Shown here piece by piece: positions 10,973 through 21,807 of a stretch of 64,000 nucleotides of DNA. The notes under the pieces are model-generated. The model had not been told where the DNA came from and ran no database searches. It saw nothing but the letters and a program-made list of their open reading frames with translations. Both the position numbers and the translations under genes were made by a program. Every line of letters starts with the position of its first letter. Position 1 is the first letter of the stretch. Location: contig CP091727.1 in NCBI GenBank assembly GCA_022009855.1, positions 1,798,001 to 1,862,000 on the forward strand. Direction: 5' to 3'. The stretch comes from Lentisphaeria bacterium (GTDB taxonomy: Bacteria > Verrucomicrobiota > Lentisphaeria > Victivallales > Victivallaceae).

Positions 10973-12066
10973 GTGACAGCGGCACAAAAAACCGATGAGC
11001 TCTTCCGGGAGTTGCGCAGACGGATCAACTCGTTGCCGGACGGTACGTTATTTCCATCGGTTCGTCAGCTCATGCGTGAAACTTCCGCCAGCCAGGCCGT
11101 GGTCTGCCAGGCGTTGAAACGGCTGGCAAAACTCGGTCTTCTGATCTCTTCCCACGGACACGGCACCTTCGTCAACCGGAAGCGCAATGACGGCAAGCCG
11201 GAGATCCTGGCTCTCTTTCCTCGCTACGAGAGCCACACCTTCTCCGAACTTCGTCAGGAGCTTCTGATTGCGGCAAATGAGCTGCAGGTCGAGCTGGTCA
11301 CACGGGAAGTCCCGTTGAATGAGGATTTCCTTTCCCCTCTGGAAAGTTGTACCGCCGATGCGGTGATTCTGATGGAACAGCCCGCTCCGCGGCTGACGTT
11401 TCAACAGATAACGCAGGTGGTAAACTCCCCGGTTCCAACGGTTTTCTGCGGCAGAAAGGTGGCGGTCCCCGGCATCCAGTATGTGGCGGGGAACGCGGAA
11501 GCCGCCGGGCTGATCGCCGCCTGCCACCTCTGGCAGGCCGGACATCGGAAACTGGCGGTGCTGCTCTCGGAACCTCACTTTTCCGCCACCGACGAACGGC
11601 GGGCAGGTATGGAAATGTTCGCCAGCGCCAACGACTGCCGTCTCGAGGTCTTCGACAGCCACACCAGGCAGGGGCAGAGTTCCAGTGAAGCGGTCAGCCG
11701 GTGGCTGGAGAACAATTTCGACTCCCTGATCCGCGGTCGCTTCACCGCTCTGGTCGTCATCAGCACGGAGTCCGCCGCAGCGGCACTGCACACGCTGGAG
11801 AAGCTGGGGGTGAAGGTCCCCGAAGAACTCAGCATGTTCAGTTTCGAAATCCGCAGATTCCGGAAACAGACTTTCTTTCCGTGATCGACATTCCACTCTG
11901 CACAGTTGCCCGGCGGACCATCGAACTCATCAAAGACCGACTGTCCGGCTCCAATCAGCTTCCCGCCCAGATTCAGATCGCCCCCCGATTGCTTCCCCGA
12001 CGTTCCGTAATGCAGCTTATCCGCGACGTTCAACCGGAGACTATACAACAAAAAGGGAAACACCGT
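10973..12066 (+). CDS. GntR/LacI-hybrid transcriptional repressor (AraR-like architecture)
   Basis: The N-terminal 70 residues form a GntR winged helix (FPSVRQLMRETSASQAVVCQALKRL, then HGHGTFV), and the rest is a periplasmic-binding-protein-like LacI effector domain (VAGNAEAAGLIAACHLWQAGHRKLAVLL). This combination is known from AraR-type sugar repressors. The GTG at 10973 is preferred because GGAGG and GAGGG lie upstream; an ATG at 10952 overlaps the operator. A frameshift near 11853 (CGAAATCC, one A short) restores FENPQIPETDFLSVIDIPL. After that correction I find no stop before the pseudopilin start, so the listed end is the base before that ATG and the true C-terminus, by comparison with the second hybrid regulator, is probably near 12030. 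It heads a pseudopilin and beta-helix cassette. Confidence 0.75.
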
Positions 12067-12834
12067 ATGAAGCAACAGGACATCTCAGGAACTCCTTCGC
12101 GAATTCACTCATTCTCATTGATTGAATTATTGATTGTTATTGCAATTCTGGCGATTCTCAGCGCCCTGCTGCTGCCTGCACTGAACAAAGCGCGGGCCAG
12201 AGGGAGAACCATCTCCTGCCTAAACAACATCAAACAAATCACCTACGGATGTTTTCTCTACTCCAGCGACCATGGCGGCTATATCGCCTATCAATGTCCC
12301 GGCAAGGGATATTCGGTGATTCTCTATGAAGGAGGCTACTTCCCCAGGCGGAGCCAGATGTGGCGCTGTCCATCCAATGAGCGGGGAGCCCTGCTCAGAA
12401 ATTATGACGGTACGCTGAACTACGTCTACGGCATGTTCAACGTGAGCCTCGACAGCGACTTCACCAGGAATCAGACCGCCTACAAGATCAAACACGGCTC
12501 CTGCATCATATTCAAAGGCGGACAGTATCTCTACTACCGTCTGGAACGAATGAAACACCCGGGGAAAATCCCGCTGATCGCCGACGCCGCGACCACGCAG
12601 AGCGGCAATCTCTCTTCGGTCAATATTCCACTCTACGGTTTGCCGTACTACTGCTTCTCCACCGCAATCTACGAGAACAATCGCGGACTTCACGCCATTC
12701 ACGAATGGAGTACGAATCTCTCCTGGTTCGACGGCAGCGCGCGGCAGGTCGGCCGGGCCGCGCTGCCGACCGCCGGAGCCGTTACAATCCGGAGTGTCTT
12801 CGACCCGGACTTCCACGTCATACCGCTCATTTGA
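12067..12834 (+). CDS. Pseudopilin-like secreted protein (prepilin-type leader, H-x-DG C-terminal motif) 1
   Basis: About 255 residues. After 16 mostly polar residues comes the class III leader and hydrophobic helix (FSLIELLIVIAILAIL, then SALLLPALNKARARGRTISC), normally cleaved by prepilin peptidase before the Phe. The globular part carries paired cysteines and ends with HEWSTNLSWFDGSARQV, the His...DG motif of the DUF1559-like type II secretion family that is strongly expanded in Lentisphaerota and Planctomycetota. No gspD/E/F gene is nearby, so the apparatus would be supplied elsewhere. AAGGG lies about 8 bases before the ATG. It is sandwiched between the regulator and the beta-helix gene, 38 bases before the latter. 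Its role is inferred only from context. Confidence 0.8.
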   Translation: MKQQDISGTPSRIHSFSLIELLIVIAILAILSALLLPALNKARARGRTISCLNNIKQITYGCFLYSSDHGGYIAYQCPGKGYSVILYEGGYFPRRSQMWRCPSNERGALLRNYDGTLNYVYGMFNVSLDSDFTRNQTAYKIKHGSCIIFKGGQYLYYRLERMKHPGKIPLIADAATTQSGNLSSVNIPLYGLPYYCFSTAIYENNRGLHAIHEWSTNLSWFDGSARQVGRAALPTAGAVTIRSVFDPDFHVIPLI

Positions 12835-12872
12835 ATTTCATTTTCAAATTCGCAGCCAGAAAAGGAGACGCC

Positions 12873-14775
12873 ATGACAACGAAAAGACAGAAACGAACCG
12901 ATTGCAAGCCCTGCCGCGCCGGAATAAGAGACCGGATTTGTCTGCTCTTCCTCTGCGTCTTGACGCTGCCTGCGGCACACTCCGTTTCCGCCGCCCCTAT
13001 CCGCCGGAGATCGCCGCCTGGGACAACGCGGAGATTCGTCGCCAGGAGGAGAACGCCGTCCGGCTTCTGCAGGAGATCCGTGCCGCCGTTGCCGCCGGGG
13101 TGAAAGAGTACAAAATGCCGCGCGACCATTACCGGTTCAGCCACGATCGCGCTCCCTCTCTGCTCCTCAAGGGGATTCGGGATTTCACCCTCGACGGCAA
13201 CGGTTCGACTATCTGGAACAACCCGTTCTATCCGCGTCACGCCATGCTGCTGCTCAACTGCAGCCGGGTGACCGTCAAAAACCTGACCTTCGACAACGAT
13301 CCTCCCGGATTCATGCAGGAGTCGTAACCGCGGTCACGCCGGAGAACTTCAATTCACAGTCCGAATCGACGAGGGGTATCCCGAACCCTCCCAATGGGAG
13401 GAGAAGCTGCGCGCCGGCCGCCTTCAGGCAAAACTCATTTTCGCGGACCGCGAACGCAGGCTGCTCGACAATCAGAAGATGGACTGGCTCAAGAGCGCTG
13501 TCCGGGGGACCGCCCCGCGCGAATGGGTGCTCACGTCGCGCAATAATCTGCCGTTCGAATACAACATTGTCCACCCCGGACTGCTCTTCGCCTGCGCTCC
13601 ACGCGCCACCTACCATCTGCTCAGCCTCTGGGAGAGCGGCGGATGCACGCTGGAGGAGATCACCATTCACGCAGCCGGACACATGGCGTTGACGGAATCC
13701 CGGGGGAGCGGAGGGCACCGCTACCGGCGTGTCCGGGTGGTCCGCCGCCCGGGAACCAGCCGGATTCTCGCCTGCAACGCCGATGTGTTCCACTCCGCGT
13801 TGACGCAGAAGGGGCCGATGCTGGAGGAGTGTGAGTTCTCCCATGCGCTCGACGATCTGATCACCGTGCACGGTTCCTTCTCCTACGTCTACCGGCAGGA
13901 CGCGCCGGACACGGTGACGATGCTCACCGAACTCTATCCGCTCGACTTCACCGGTTCGAAGGTGCGTTTCTGCGACTTCTCCAACGGTGAACTCTCTCCG
14001 CCATACACCGTGCTCTCTTCGCAGGGAGATTACCACTCCCGCGGAAAAGGAGAGGGCCGCCGGCAATTATGAAACGTTCCGCCTGACCCGCACGGTTCCG
14101 ACGATGAAGCGGCTTCACCCCCCGCTCTTATCTCATCCGGATCAAACTCGACCGCCCGCTCACCATCCACGGCACAAGCACCTTTGCGGACACCGACAAA
14201 TTTGCGGGGAAGGGCAGTGTCATACGCAACTCGTATCTGCACGACGGCTTTGTACGGGGCATCCTGATGAAGGCGGACGGCACAATCGAAAACAACCGCA
14301 TCGAGCGCACCGGCTGCTCCGGGATTCTGGTACATCCTGACGTCTTCTTCCTCGAGAATCCCTTCCCCACGATGTCAGAATCGCCGGAAACACCTTCCGG
14401 GATACCAATCTGAGCATCAACGGAAAATTTTTCCCGATCGGCCACGGCGGCGGCGCCTCCATCTCCATCTTTCAGCCGCTCCGCCTGAGTGAACGCGGCT
14501 TCATGGAGAATTTCGTGATCGAGAACAACACCATTCTCACCCCGGCGGCGCAGGGAATCATCCTGACCGGAGTCCGCAACGCGCTTCTCCGCAACAACCG
14601 GATTGTATCACCGTTCCACCGGCTCGAAGCGTGTCCCATCCGGAACTTCGTGCTGAAGAATCCCGCCGCAATTTACCTGCAGGGCAATGAGAACATCACG
14701 CTGACCGGAAACCGGGTGGAAAATCTGCCCGCTGAATTTCCCACAGTCATTCCGTCCTCCGGGAGCGAACCGTGA
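12873..14775 (+). CDS. Secreted right-handed beta-helix protein, probable polysaccharide-active enzyme 1
   Basis: A signal peptide (LLFLCVLTLPAAHSVSA) is followed by about 600 residues of repeated parallel beta-helix coils: FTLDGNGSTIW, VTVKNLTFDND, CNADVFHSALTQKGPMLEECEFSHALDDLITVHG. The Asp pair in HALDDL and the His-containing neighbour resemble pectate-lyase/GH28/GH110-type sites, but the family cannot be assigned by eye. A close paralogue is at 16752-18571, which allows the frame to be followed through six single-base shifts near 12995, 13322, 13356, 14022, 14115 and 14370. That is the highest density in the window, so this copy may be a real pseudogene. RBS AAGGAG precedes ATG 12873. 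Part of the first regulator-pseudopilin cassette. Confidence 0.7.
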
Positions 14776-14838
14776 GGGCCGCCACCTTCCGCCACGATAA
14801 TTTCCGCATTCGGAAAAAACAAAAAAAATACGCCCCCC

Positions 14839-14890
14839 TTGACATTCCACCTCTTTTGTTGTATAATTATGTATTGATACGACAAAATAC
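14839..14890 (+). promoter_or_regulatory. Perfect-consensus promoter with operator for the second hybrid regulator
   Basis: TTGACA (14839-14844), 17 bases and TATAAT (14862-14867) match the sigma-70 consensus exactly. Immediately after lies GTATTGATAC (GTAT-TG-ATAC) and a wider inverted repeat GTATT-N10-AATAC (14871-14890), a candidate repressor site covering the transcription start. Confidence 0.75.
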
Positions 14891-14902
14891 ATTTGAGGTT
14901 TC

Positions 14903-15952
14903 ATGGAATTACAGGAAAAAATCTACTGCCGCCTGCGGGACGATGTCGCTTTGATGAAGCCGAATGAACGCATCTCTCCCGTCAGGGAGATGATGCGCAA
15001 ATTCAAGACGAGCCAGTACACCATCCAGCTGGTCATGGATCGGCTGGTCGCGGCAGGATTGCTGTTCCATAAACCGGGGAAAGGATATTTCGTGCGGGAC
15101 CGGTCGGAGCGGCAGACCATCCGGCTGCTGTTTCTCTATCCGCACTTTCCCTGCCGGCTCTACGGGCTGTTTCAAGAGCAGCTGAACCGATTGTCGGAAC
15201 AGACCGGGCTGTTTTCCATCCACTACCGGGCACTGGAACAGGGGGAGTCCTACCTGGCCGGAGTGCTTCCTGCCGATTACGATGGGCTCATCATCGTCAA
15301 GAGTGGCGGCACTGTCAAAAAATCTCTCTGGAATGAGCTGCAGAATTTCCCGTTGCCGGCGGTGTTTCTGGACTGTGAACTTGGAGATGCGGAAATCTCC
15401 ACCGTCAACAGCGATTTCTATCTCGGCGGCTTGAAGGCGGCCGCTTATTTGATCGACAAGGGGCATCGACGTCTGGCCATTTTGAATACGGAGCCGAGCG
15501 GCGCCAGCATAGGCATGCGTTGCCGCGGATTCATCGATTTCGCCCGCTACTCACACGCTTCGGTCGAGGTTATTGACTGCCATGTGGACGCCTGGAATAC
15601 CAACGGCGACAAGCTCTATACGGTCATGCACGACTACCTGAGCCGGAATAAACCGGCGTTCACCGGGCTCTTTCTGACCAGTGCGCCGCCGGCGCTCCAG
15701 CTCTATAAAGTTCTGAGTGAATTCAATTTGCGCATTCCGGACGACATCAGCGTCATCCTTCATGATCATCTGCCGGGAAATGCGTATCTCCAGCCGCCTG
15801 CGACCAGCATTCAGGCCGATATCGGAGAAATGATTCAGCAGCTGGTCGACGGGATGCTCCGTGTCTGTCGGAACGAGTGCAAATTTTTCACGGCACGCCT
15901 GGAGCCGCACATCATTGAACGGGAATCCGTGAAGGAGCTCCATGAGCCTTGA
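14903..15952 (+). CDS. GntR/LacI-hybrid transcriptional repressor 2
   Basis: An intact 349-residue regulator with a GntR winged helix (ISPVREMMRKFKTSQYTIQL, then GKGYFV) joined to a LacI-type sugar-binding domain (YLGGLKAAAYLIDKGHRRLAIL, then IPDDISVILHD) and a C-terminus RLEPHIIERESV. It should bind the palindromes just upstream of its own start and release them on binding a sugar breakdown product. GAGG lies 5 bases before the ATG. It has the same architecture as the regulator at 10973 and heads an analogous cassette (pseudopilin 48 bases downstream, then a beta-helix paralogue), pointing to an old duplication of the whole unit. Confidence 0.85.
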   Translation: MELQEKIYCRLRDDVALMKPNERISPVREMMRKFKTSQYTIQLVMDRLVAAGLLFHKPGKGYFVRDRSERQTIRLLFLYPHFPCRLYGLFQEQLNRLSEQTGLFSIHYRALEQGESYLAGVLPADYDGLIIVKSGGTVKKSLWNELQNFPLPAVFLDCELGDAEISTVNSDFYLGGLKAAAYLIDKGHRRLAILNTEPSGASIGMRCRGFIDFARYSHASVEVIDCHVDAWNTNGDKLYTVMHDYLSRNKPAFTGLFLTSAPPALQLYKVLSEFNLRIPDDISVILHDHLPGNAYLQPPATSIQADIGEMIQQLVDGMLRVCRNECKFFTARLEPHIIERESVKELHEP

Positions 15953-16000
15953 AATTTTTCACCTCCGGGGTGATTCATAACAAACAACGGGAGAAGAGCA

Positions 16001-16726
16001 ATGAGACGGCAAAAAAGTTCGCACCGGGTCCATGGATTCACTCTTATTGAGTTGTTGATCGTTATTGCGATCATCGCCATTCTGGCCGCCATGCTGCTGC
16101 CGGCACTGAACAAGGCGCGGGAGCAGGCGAAAGGGACGACCTGCACATCCAATCTGAAATCCGTCGGCATCCTGATCTCCTTCTACCTGGACAACAACAA
16201 CGGGCTGCTTCTGCAGAGATACCGGGCGGATTCCGGCGATATTTTCTGGTCGACCCTGGTCAACAACGGGATACGACCCGACCGGGACAATGGAAAGATC
16301 TTCTTCTGCCCGTCACGCGGCCCCAATCCGGAATTGTCGCGCACCATCGATTCGTTCTATACCTATGGAATTGCGCAGGGGCAGAGCGACGGACTTTTCC
16401 CGCGGGAGTTCAGCACTATCTTTTACGGCAGCGACTATTTCATGAATCATTACAAAAGCTGAAACGCCCCGCCATGCAGATCATCATCGGTGACAGCGGT
16501 TTCCTGGGGACCGGTTACGGCGGACACACGATTCTGACCCGCCCGGACCGGCAGTTTCTCTGGACCTCGCCCCACAACAACAAGGGGCGGCCTGCTCTAT
16601 GCGGACTATCATGTCGACCTCGCACCGCCCCGGACCTACAAGGAAAAGGTGCAGGCTGTCCGCAATCTGACGAATCCCATCTGTCGCCTGAATCCGGTGA
16701 CCAACGAGCCGGAAGAGATCTTGTAG
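16001..16726 (+). CDS. Pseudopilin-like secreted protein 2
   Basis: About 240 residues with the leader HGFTLIELLIVIAIIAIL directly followed by AAMLLPALNKAREQAKGTTC. The globular end carries SPHNNKGGLLYADYHVD, a variant of the H...DG motif. Two frameshifts: near 16458 (ACAAAAGC, one A short, joining HYK to KLKRPAMQIIIGDS) and near 16593 (AAGGGGCGG, one G too many). Starts after GGGAG. It is placed between the hybrid regulator and the second beta-helix protein. Function is inferred only: a minor pseudopilin dedicated to the neighbouring secreted enzymes, or a surface fibre component. Confidence 0.75.
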
Positions 16727-16751
16727 AGCATTCACAATAAGGAGTTTTACC

Positions 16752-18571
16752 GTGAATCGCACGCTTTTGAAGACCGTTCTGATTTCCTCTTTCTGCCTGC
16801 TGTACCTCGGCGCGGCCGCCGGCCCGTTCCCGCCGGAGATCGCCGCCTGGAACGCTCAGGAAAAAAATGAGGCAGGAGCAGAATGCCGCAAAACTTCTCC
16901 GTGACCTGAATGCCGCCGTCGCTTCCGGGGCGAAAGAGTACAAGATGCCTCGGGATCACTATCGCTTCTCCCCCGGACGGGCGCCGTTTCTGCTGAAAGA
17001 CCTGCGGGATTTTACGCTCGACGGCAACGGCTCGACCATCTGGACCAGCGCCTTCAACGTGGCCCATCCGGCAATGCGGTTGTCGAACTGCACCAATGTC
17101 ACGGTGAAGAACCTCTCTTTCGACAACGATCCGCTGGGGTTCCTACAAGGGGAGGTGCAGGAGGTCGATCCGGAGGCGAAAACCTTCACCGTCCGGCTGA
17201 CCGATGGATATCCCACGCCGTCGGTCTGGACGGAACATTTCAACCGCCTGCGGAACGGCAAGCTCGCCTTTGCCGACCGCTCCGGGCGTCTGCAGCCCAA
17301 TCAGCGCATGGATTACCCGGACTCCATCGTTCCCGGGAAGACGCCAGGTGAGTACCGGATCTCCACCCGCTGGTCCTTCCCGTTCCGTTACAAGGTGCCG
17401 TTGAAGAAGGGGATCCGCTTCGTCTGTGCACCGCGCTCCTTCCAGCATGCGGTCAGCATCTGGGAGAGCGAAGCCTGCCGGCTGGAGAACATCACAATAT
17501 ATGCGTCCGGCCACATGGGGGTCACGGAGCACTACGGAAAAGGCGGGCACCGCTACACCCGCGTCCGGGTGATTCTCCGGCCGGGTACCGACCGCGTTCT
17601 GGCCTGCAATGCGGATGTGTTTCACTCCTCCCACGTCCAGAACGGCCCGATCGTCGAGAATTGCGAATTCTCGCATGCGCTGGATGATTTGCTGACGATT
17701 CACGGCTTTTTCTCCTATGTCTACCGGCAGCCGAAGGCGGATACGGTCATTCTGCTGGTGGAGTATCGGCCGTTTGATTTCACCGGGTCGCAGATCCGCT
17801 TCGTCGATCCGGCGACCGGAGAGGTGTCCGAATCCCGTCTGGTCAAATCCTCGAACGTGCTTTCCGAAGGGAGAGAGGCGGCGCTGGCGGAATATGAGAA
17901 GTTCCGCAGTGAGTGGAAGCTGAAAAAACTTCATCCGCGCAGTTTTCTGATCGAACTTGTGCTCGACCGGGGCATTCAGCTTGCCGGCCACCGTCTGGCG
18001 GACACCGGCAAGTTCTCGGGCCGAAACAGCATCATCCGAAATTCCCACCTGCACGATGGATTTGTCCGTGGACTTCTGATCAAGGCGGCCAGCCGAATCG
18101 AACACAACCTGGTGGAGCGGACCGGCGCCGCCGGAATACTGGTCATGCCCGACTTCTACTTTCTGGAAAATCCCTGGCCGGAAGATGTCTTCATCCTTCG
18201 GAACACCTTCCGGGAAAACAATCTGAGCATCAATGGAAAACGTTTTGCCGCCGGCAGCGGCGCCATCTCGATTCTCCAGCCGCAGACGCCGGGCGGCCGC
18301 GGCTCCATCCGGAACATCAGGGTGGAGGAGAATCTTCTGGAATCCCCCGCCGCAATCGGCATCCTCCCTTTCCGGCGTGACCGGCGGAACCATCTGCGGC
18401 AACCGGATCAAGGCGCCGTTTACCGGATGGGAATCCTGCCCGGTTCGCCGGGATCTGGAGAAATATCCGTACGCCATCTGTCTGACCGCCGACCGCGATC
18501 TCAAACTGGAGAACAACCGGGTGGAACAGCTCCCTCCCGGCATCTCGGAACAGAATCAACCGGCACAGTAA
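16752..18571 (+). CDS. Secreted right-handed beta-helix protein, probable polysaccharide-active enzyme 2
   Basis: About 605 residues, starting at GTG 16752 with GGAG 7 bases upstream; signal peptide LLKTVLISSFCLLYLGAAAG. The repeats FTLDGNGSTIW, VTVKNLSFDNDPLGF, LENITIYASGHMGVTEH, VENCEFSHALDDLLTIHG and IRNSHLHDGFVRGLLIKAAS mark a parallel beta-helix, closely related to the protein at 12873-14775 over its whole length. Two shifts are needed, near 16866 (A run one too long) and near 18372 (CTCCCTTT, one C too many, restoring SGVTGGTICGNRI). The conserved Asp-Asp and His residues suggest a polysaccharide lyase or hydrolase; no family can be named with confidence. Followed 30 bases later by the acetylesterase gene, likely the same operon. 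Confidence 0.75.
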
Positions 18572-18601
18572 TTCCTGCCGCAACCAGAGGAGAGAGTTTT
18601 C

Positions 18602-20655
18602 ATGAAGTTCCACATTCTGCCGCAGCTTGCCGCCGCACTGATGGCGATCGATGCGGGCGCGGGATTCCTTCTCGACCCGGTCTTTTCCTCGGGAATGGTG
18701 TTGCAGCAGCGGAAACCGATCGCCTTTTTCGGAACCGCCGATCCGGGGGAGAAGATCCGGGTGACATTCGGGGCTCTGACCCGGGAAGCGGTTCGGACGA
18801 CCGCGGCGCGTGGCAAGTGGAGTTCCCCGCGATGGAAGCCGGAAGCCGGAGTCATGAGATCACCTTCGCCGGCAACACCGCCACCCGGAAGCTCTCCGAC
18901 GTGCTGATCGGCGACGTCTGGTTCTGTTCCGGACAGTCCAATATGGAGATGCCGATCGGACTCACCTACCGCCGCGGTATGTGTCTGCCCGATTGCAGAG
19001 AGGTGGCCGCGGCGGCCCGGGATCCGGAACTGCGCTGCGCGCTGCAGCGGAAAGCCGCCGCTCACGGCTTCCCCTGTCCGGCCGCATACAGCCAGGGAAA
19101 AGGGTGGCTCCATTGTACTCCCGCAACGGCGCCGCATTTCAGTGCGGTGGCCTATTTTTTCGGCAAAGCGCTGCGCGAAGAGCTGAAGATTCCGATCGGT
19201 CTGGTCATCGCCGCCCGGGGAGGAACCCGGATCGAGCCGTGGATCTCCCCCGACGGCGTGGAGCGTGCCGGGCTGAAGAAGGAGCTTCAGCTGCTGCGGC
19301 AGTTCGACTGGCCGCCCCGGAAACAGGCGGAGTATGAACAGGAAACCTTTGCCCGGTTTCGTCGCGATCTTGAGGCGTGGCTTCCTTCGTTCCGGCAGAG
19401 GACCGGCGACGGTGAGGCGAAGTTCACCGGCTGGCTGGAACCGGACTATGACGAGTCCGGCTGGGAAAACTGGAACCAGAAGCTTTGTCACACCCATCTG
19501 CTGGTGCGCCGTTACCGGGTGAAGTTCGATCTCCCCGCCGCCATGCGGCAGAAGAGTCCGCTGTTGAAAGTTCTGAAAGTGGGGGAGTCCGCCGCCGTTT
19601 TTCTGAACGGACAGCGGATCGGCGGCTGGGAGCCGTTCGAACAGGAGGAGAAAAAAGGGTTGGCCTGCCGGATTCCGACCGAACTTCTGCGGGAACGCGA
19701 CAACGTGCTGGCGATCCGCACCGAACAGCTCTTCCCCGCGCAGAATCCGGCCAACATGAGCAACCTGCGCCAGACCCGGCTGGTGCAGGGCCGGCAGCTC
19801 CTGATTCCGACCGGTTGGAAACAGAAGGATGAATTTGCCCTCGCCCGCCGGGAGGCGGGGAAATCCGTTCCGCCATCCTTCCCGCAACTGCCCTACCGCG
19901 ATGCGAGGAGTTTCCCCGGCCTGCTGTTCAACGGCATGGTCGCCTCGTGGACACGGCTGCCGATTCGCGGCGTGATCTGGTATCAGGGGAATCCAATGCC
20001 GGGGATCCCCGGTATCTTCTGCAGCACCGGGCGCTGATCGCGGACTGGCGGCGCCGGTGGAAGGAGCCGGAACTGCCGTTCCTGCTGGTTCAGCTTGCCG
20101 GATACGCTCCTGCTCACGTGCGGGACTGGCGGGGCTGGATCCGAATCGGCCCTCCCGGCTGGCGTTGACCCGCGATATTCAGCAGAGGATGATGGAACTC
20201 CCCGGCGTGGGAATCGCCACCGCCGTGGACATCGGTGAAGCGGACAACATTCATCCGCCCGAAAAGCGGGAGGTCGGCCGGCGGCTGGCGCTGGAGGCGC
20301 TGCGCATGGTGTACGGCCGGGCGGTGGTCAGTCGCGGTCCGCTGTTCCGCTCCGTTGTCCGCGAGGGAAATCCCTCCGGATCCGTTTCGACTACACGGCG
20401 GGAGGGCTGAAGACCAGCGATGGAAGGGCTCCGAACGGATTTGCCGTTGCCGGGCGTGACGGGCGCTTCTATCCTGCCCGGGCGGCGATCGACGGAGAAA
20501 CGGTTCTCGTTTCGGCGCCGGAGGTTCCGGAGCCGGAGTCCGTCCGGTACGCCTATGCGGATTTTCGCGGGGACTGCAACCTGCAGAATCGAGCCGGACT
20601 GCCCGCCTATCCCTTCCGATCGGATCCGGATCGGAGAATTCCCGCGCTGCCCTGA
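18602..20655 (+). CDS. Sialate O-acetylesterase-type SGNH hydrolase
   Basis: About 680 residues beginning with a short hydrophobic leader. GFLLDPVFSSGMVLQQRKPIAFFGTADPG is the standard opening of this family, and DVWFCSGQSNMEMPIG contains the catalytic Ser in GQSN. An inserted jelly-roll-like segment (about 19430-19750) lies between the two halves, as in family members. It would remove O-acetyl groups from sialic acids or from acetylated plant polysaccharide, preparing the polymer for the neighbouring beta-helix protein. Frameshifts occur near 18797, 19988 (CAGGGGAATCC, one G short, restoring WYQGESNAGDPRYLL), 20135 and 20370; all parts are recognisable. RBS GGAGAG. Probably co-transcribed with the cassette upstream. 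Confidence 0.75.
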
Positions 20656-20727
20656 CCGCACCACTGCCCGTCAGGCTGAAACGGCGGTCGCCGGAACGGG
20701 TTTTCCGCAATTTTCCGCCGCCCGGAT

Positions 20728-20791
20728 TTGAAAAAAGGAAACCACAGGGTATGTTACCTTATGATTTACCTTTTACCGGGAAACTGTTACC
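20728..20791 (+). promoter_or_regulatory. Promoter and clustered TTACC half-sites of the LacI gene at 20792
   Basis: TTGAAA (20728-20733), 16 bases and TATGTT (20750-20755). A palindrome GGTA-TGT-TACC (20748-20758) overlaps the -10. Further TTACC copies follow at 20766, 20773 and 20787, the last touching the ATG. The same half-site makes up the palindrome at the next promoter (21839-21852), suggesting that one repressor controls both. Confidence 0.55.
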
Positions 20792-21788
20792 ATGGGAAAA
20801 CCGACGATTTACACGATTGCGCGCGAAGCGGGGGTTTCGACCGCGACGGTGTCGAAGATACTGAATCATCAGGGGAAGATTTCGCCGGAGACCGCACAGC
20901 GGGTGATGGAGATCATCCGCAGACACAACTATGTGCCGCAGCAGCGCAAACAACACGGCAACGCGATCGGCGCGGTGACCTTTCTGAGCAACAACCGGCC
21001 GCTGGCGTCGTCATTCGTGGCGACGCTGCTCAACGGCGTCTGCCGCGAAGCGTTCGCCCACGGGCGGGACATCACCCTTATCGACGGCAACCGGATCTCC
21101 CGTCTGAGTCCGGAGGAGCTGCACTGCTTCTACACCGCCAATTCGCTCTCCGGACTGCTCGGCATCAACCTCTCCGACTCGGAGCCGTTCTACCGGAAAC
21201 TGCGCGCCTCGCAGCTGCCCTACGTGCTGCTCTCCAACGCCGAAAGCGGCGGCAACTCCATCTCCACGAAGAACTACGAATCGGTCGCGGAGATGATCGA
21301 CTACATCCTCTGCCGGGGACATGAGCGGGTCGCCTTTCTCGGTATGGTGATCGACATGTTCGAAAGCCACATCCAGCGGCTGCGCGCCTACGAGGATACC
21401 CTCGCGCGGCACGGAATTCCGCTGCGCAAGGGAGTTCGTGATCGACCTGCCCAACGGTGAGCGGTCGACGGTCAAGAACGCGCTTTCGCGGCTGCTGGCG
21501 AGGCCGGAGCCGCCGACCGCTCTCTTTTACGCGAGCGAAGATCTTGCGGTGGTGCCGATTCTCAAACAGCTTGGCGTGAGGATTCCGGAGGATCTCTCCG
21601 TTGCGGGTATGGCCATCGCACCGCCGGAATCGGAAGGCGGTCCGGAGCTTTCGACGGTCATTCAGCCGGTCGAGGAGATCGGCCGCTGCGGCGTCGACTT
21701 TCTGCTCGAACTGCTCGAAGGACGTCATCCGGAGCCGAAAGTGCTCGACAATCTGGTCCATTACGGCGATACGATCCGGAAAATCTGA
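20792..21788 (+). CDS. LacI-family transcriptional regulator
   Basis: About 332 residues. The N-terminus (IYTIAREAGVSTATVSKILN) is a standard LacI helix-turn-helix and hinge, followed by the sugar-binding core (GHERVAFLG, then LGVRIPEDLSVAGM). It should repress its own gene and the GH130 operon behind it until a sugar ligand binds. One frameshift near 21430 (CGCAAGGGAGTTC, probably one G too many) restores RKEFVIDLPNGERS. The next gene is preceded by a perfect promoter with a matching palindrome. Confidence 0.85.
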
Positions 21789-21807
21789 ATTTTTTTCCCC
21801 GCTACTC

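Noticed and set aside
16867..20037. A single 1056-codon open frame that appears to fuse the beta-helix protein with the acetylesterase
   Set aside because: The middle part (about 18370-18800) is out of frame with both genes; the beta-helix gene continues in another frame to its own stop at 18571 and the esterase starts at 18602. It is an artefact of two frameshifts.
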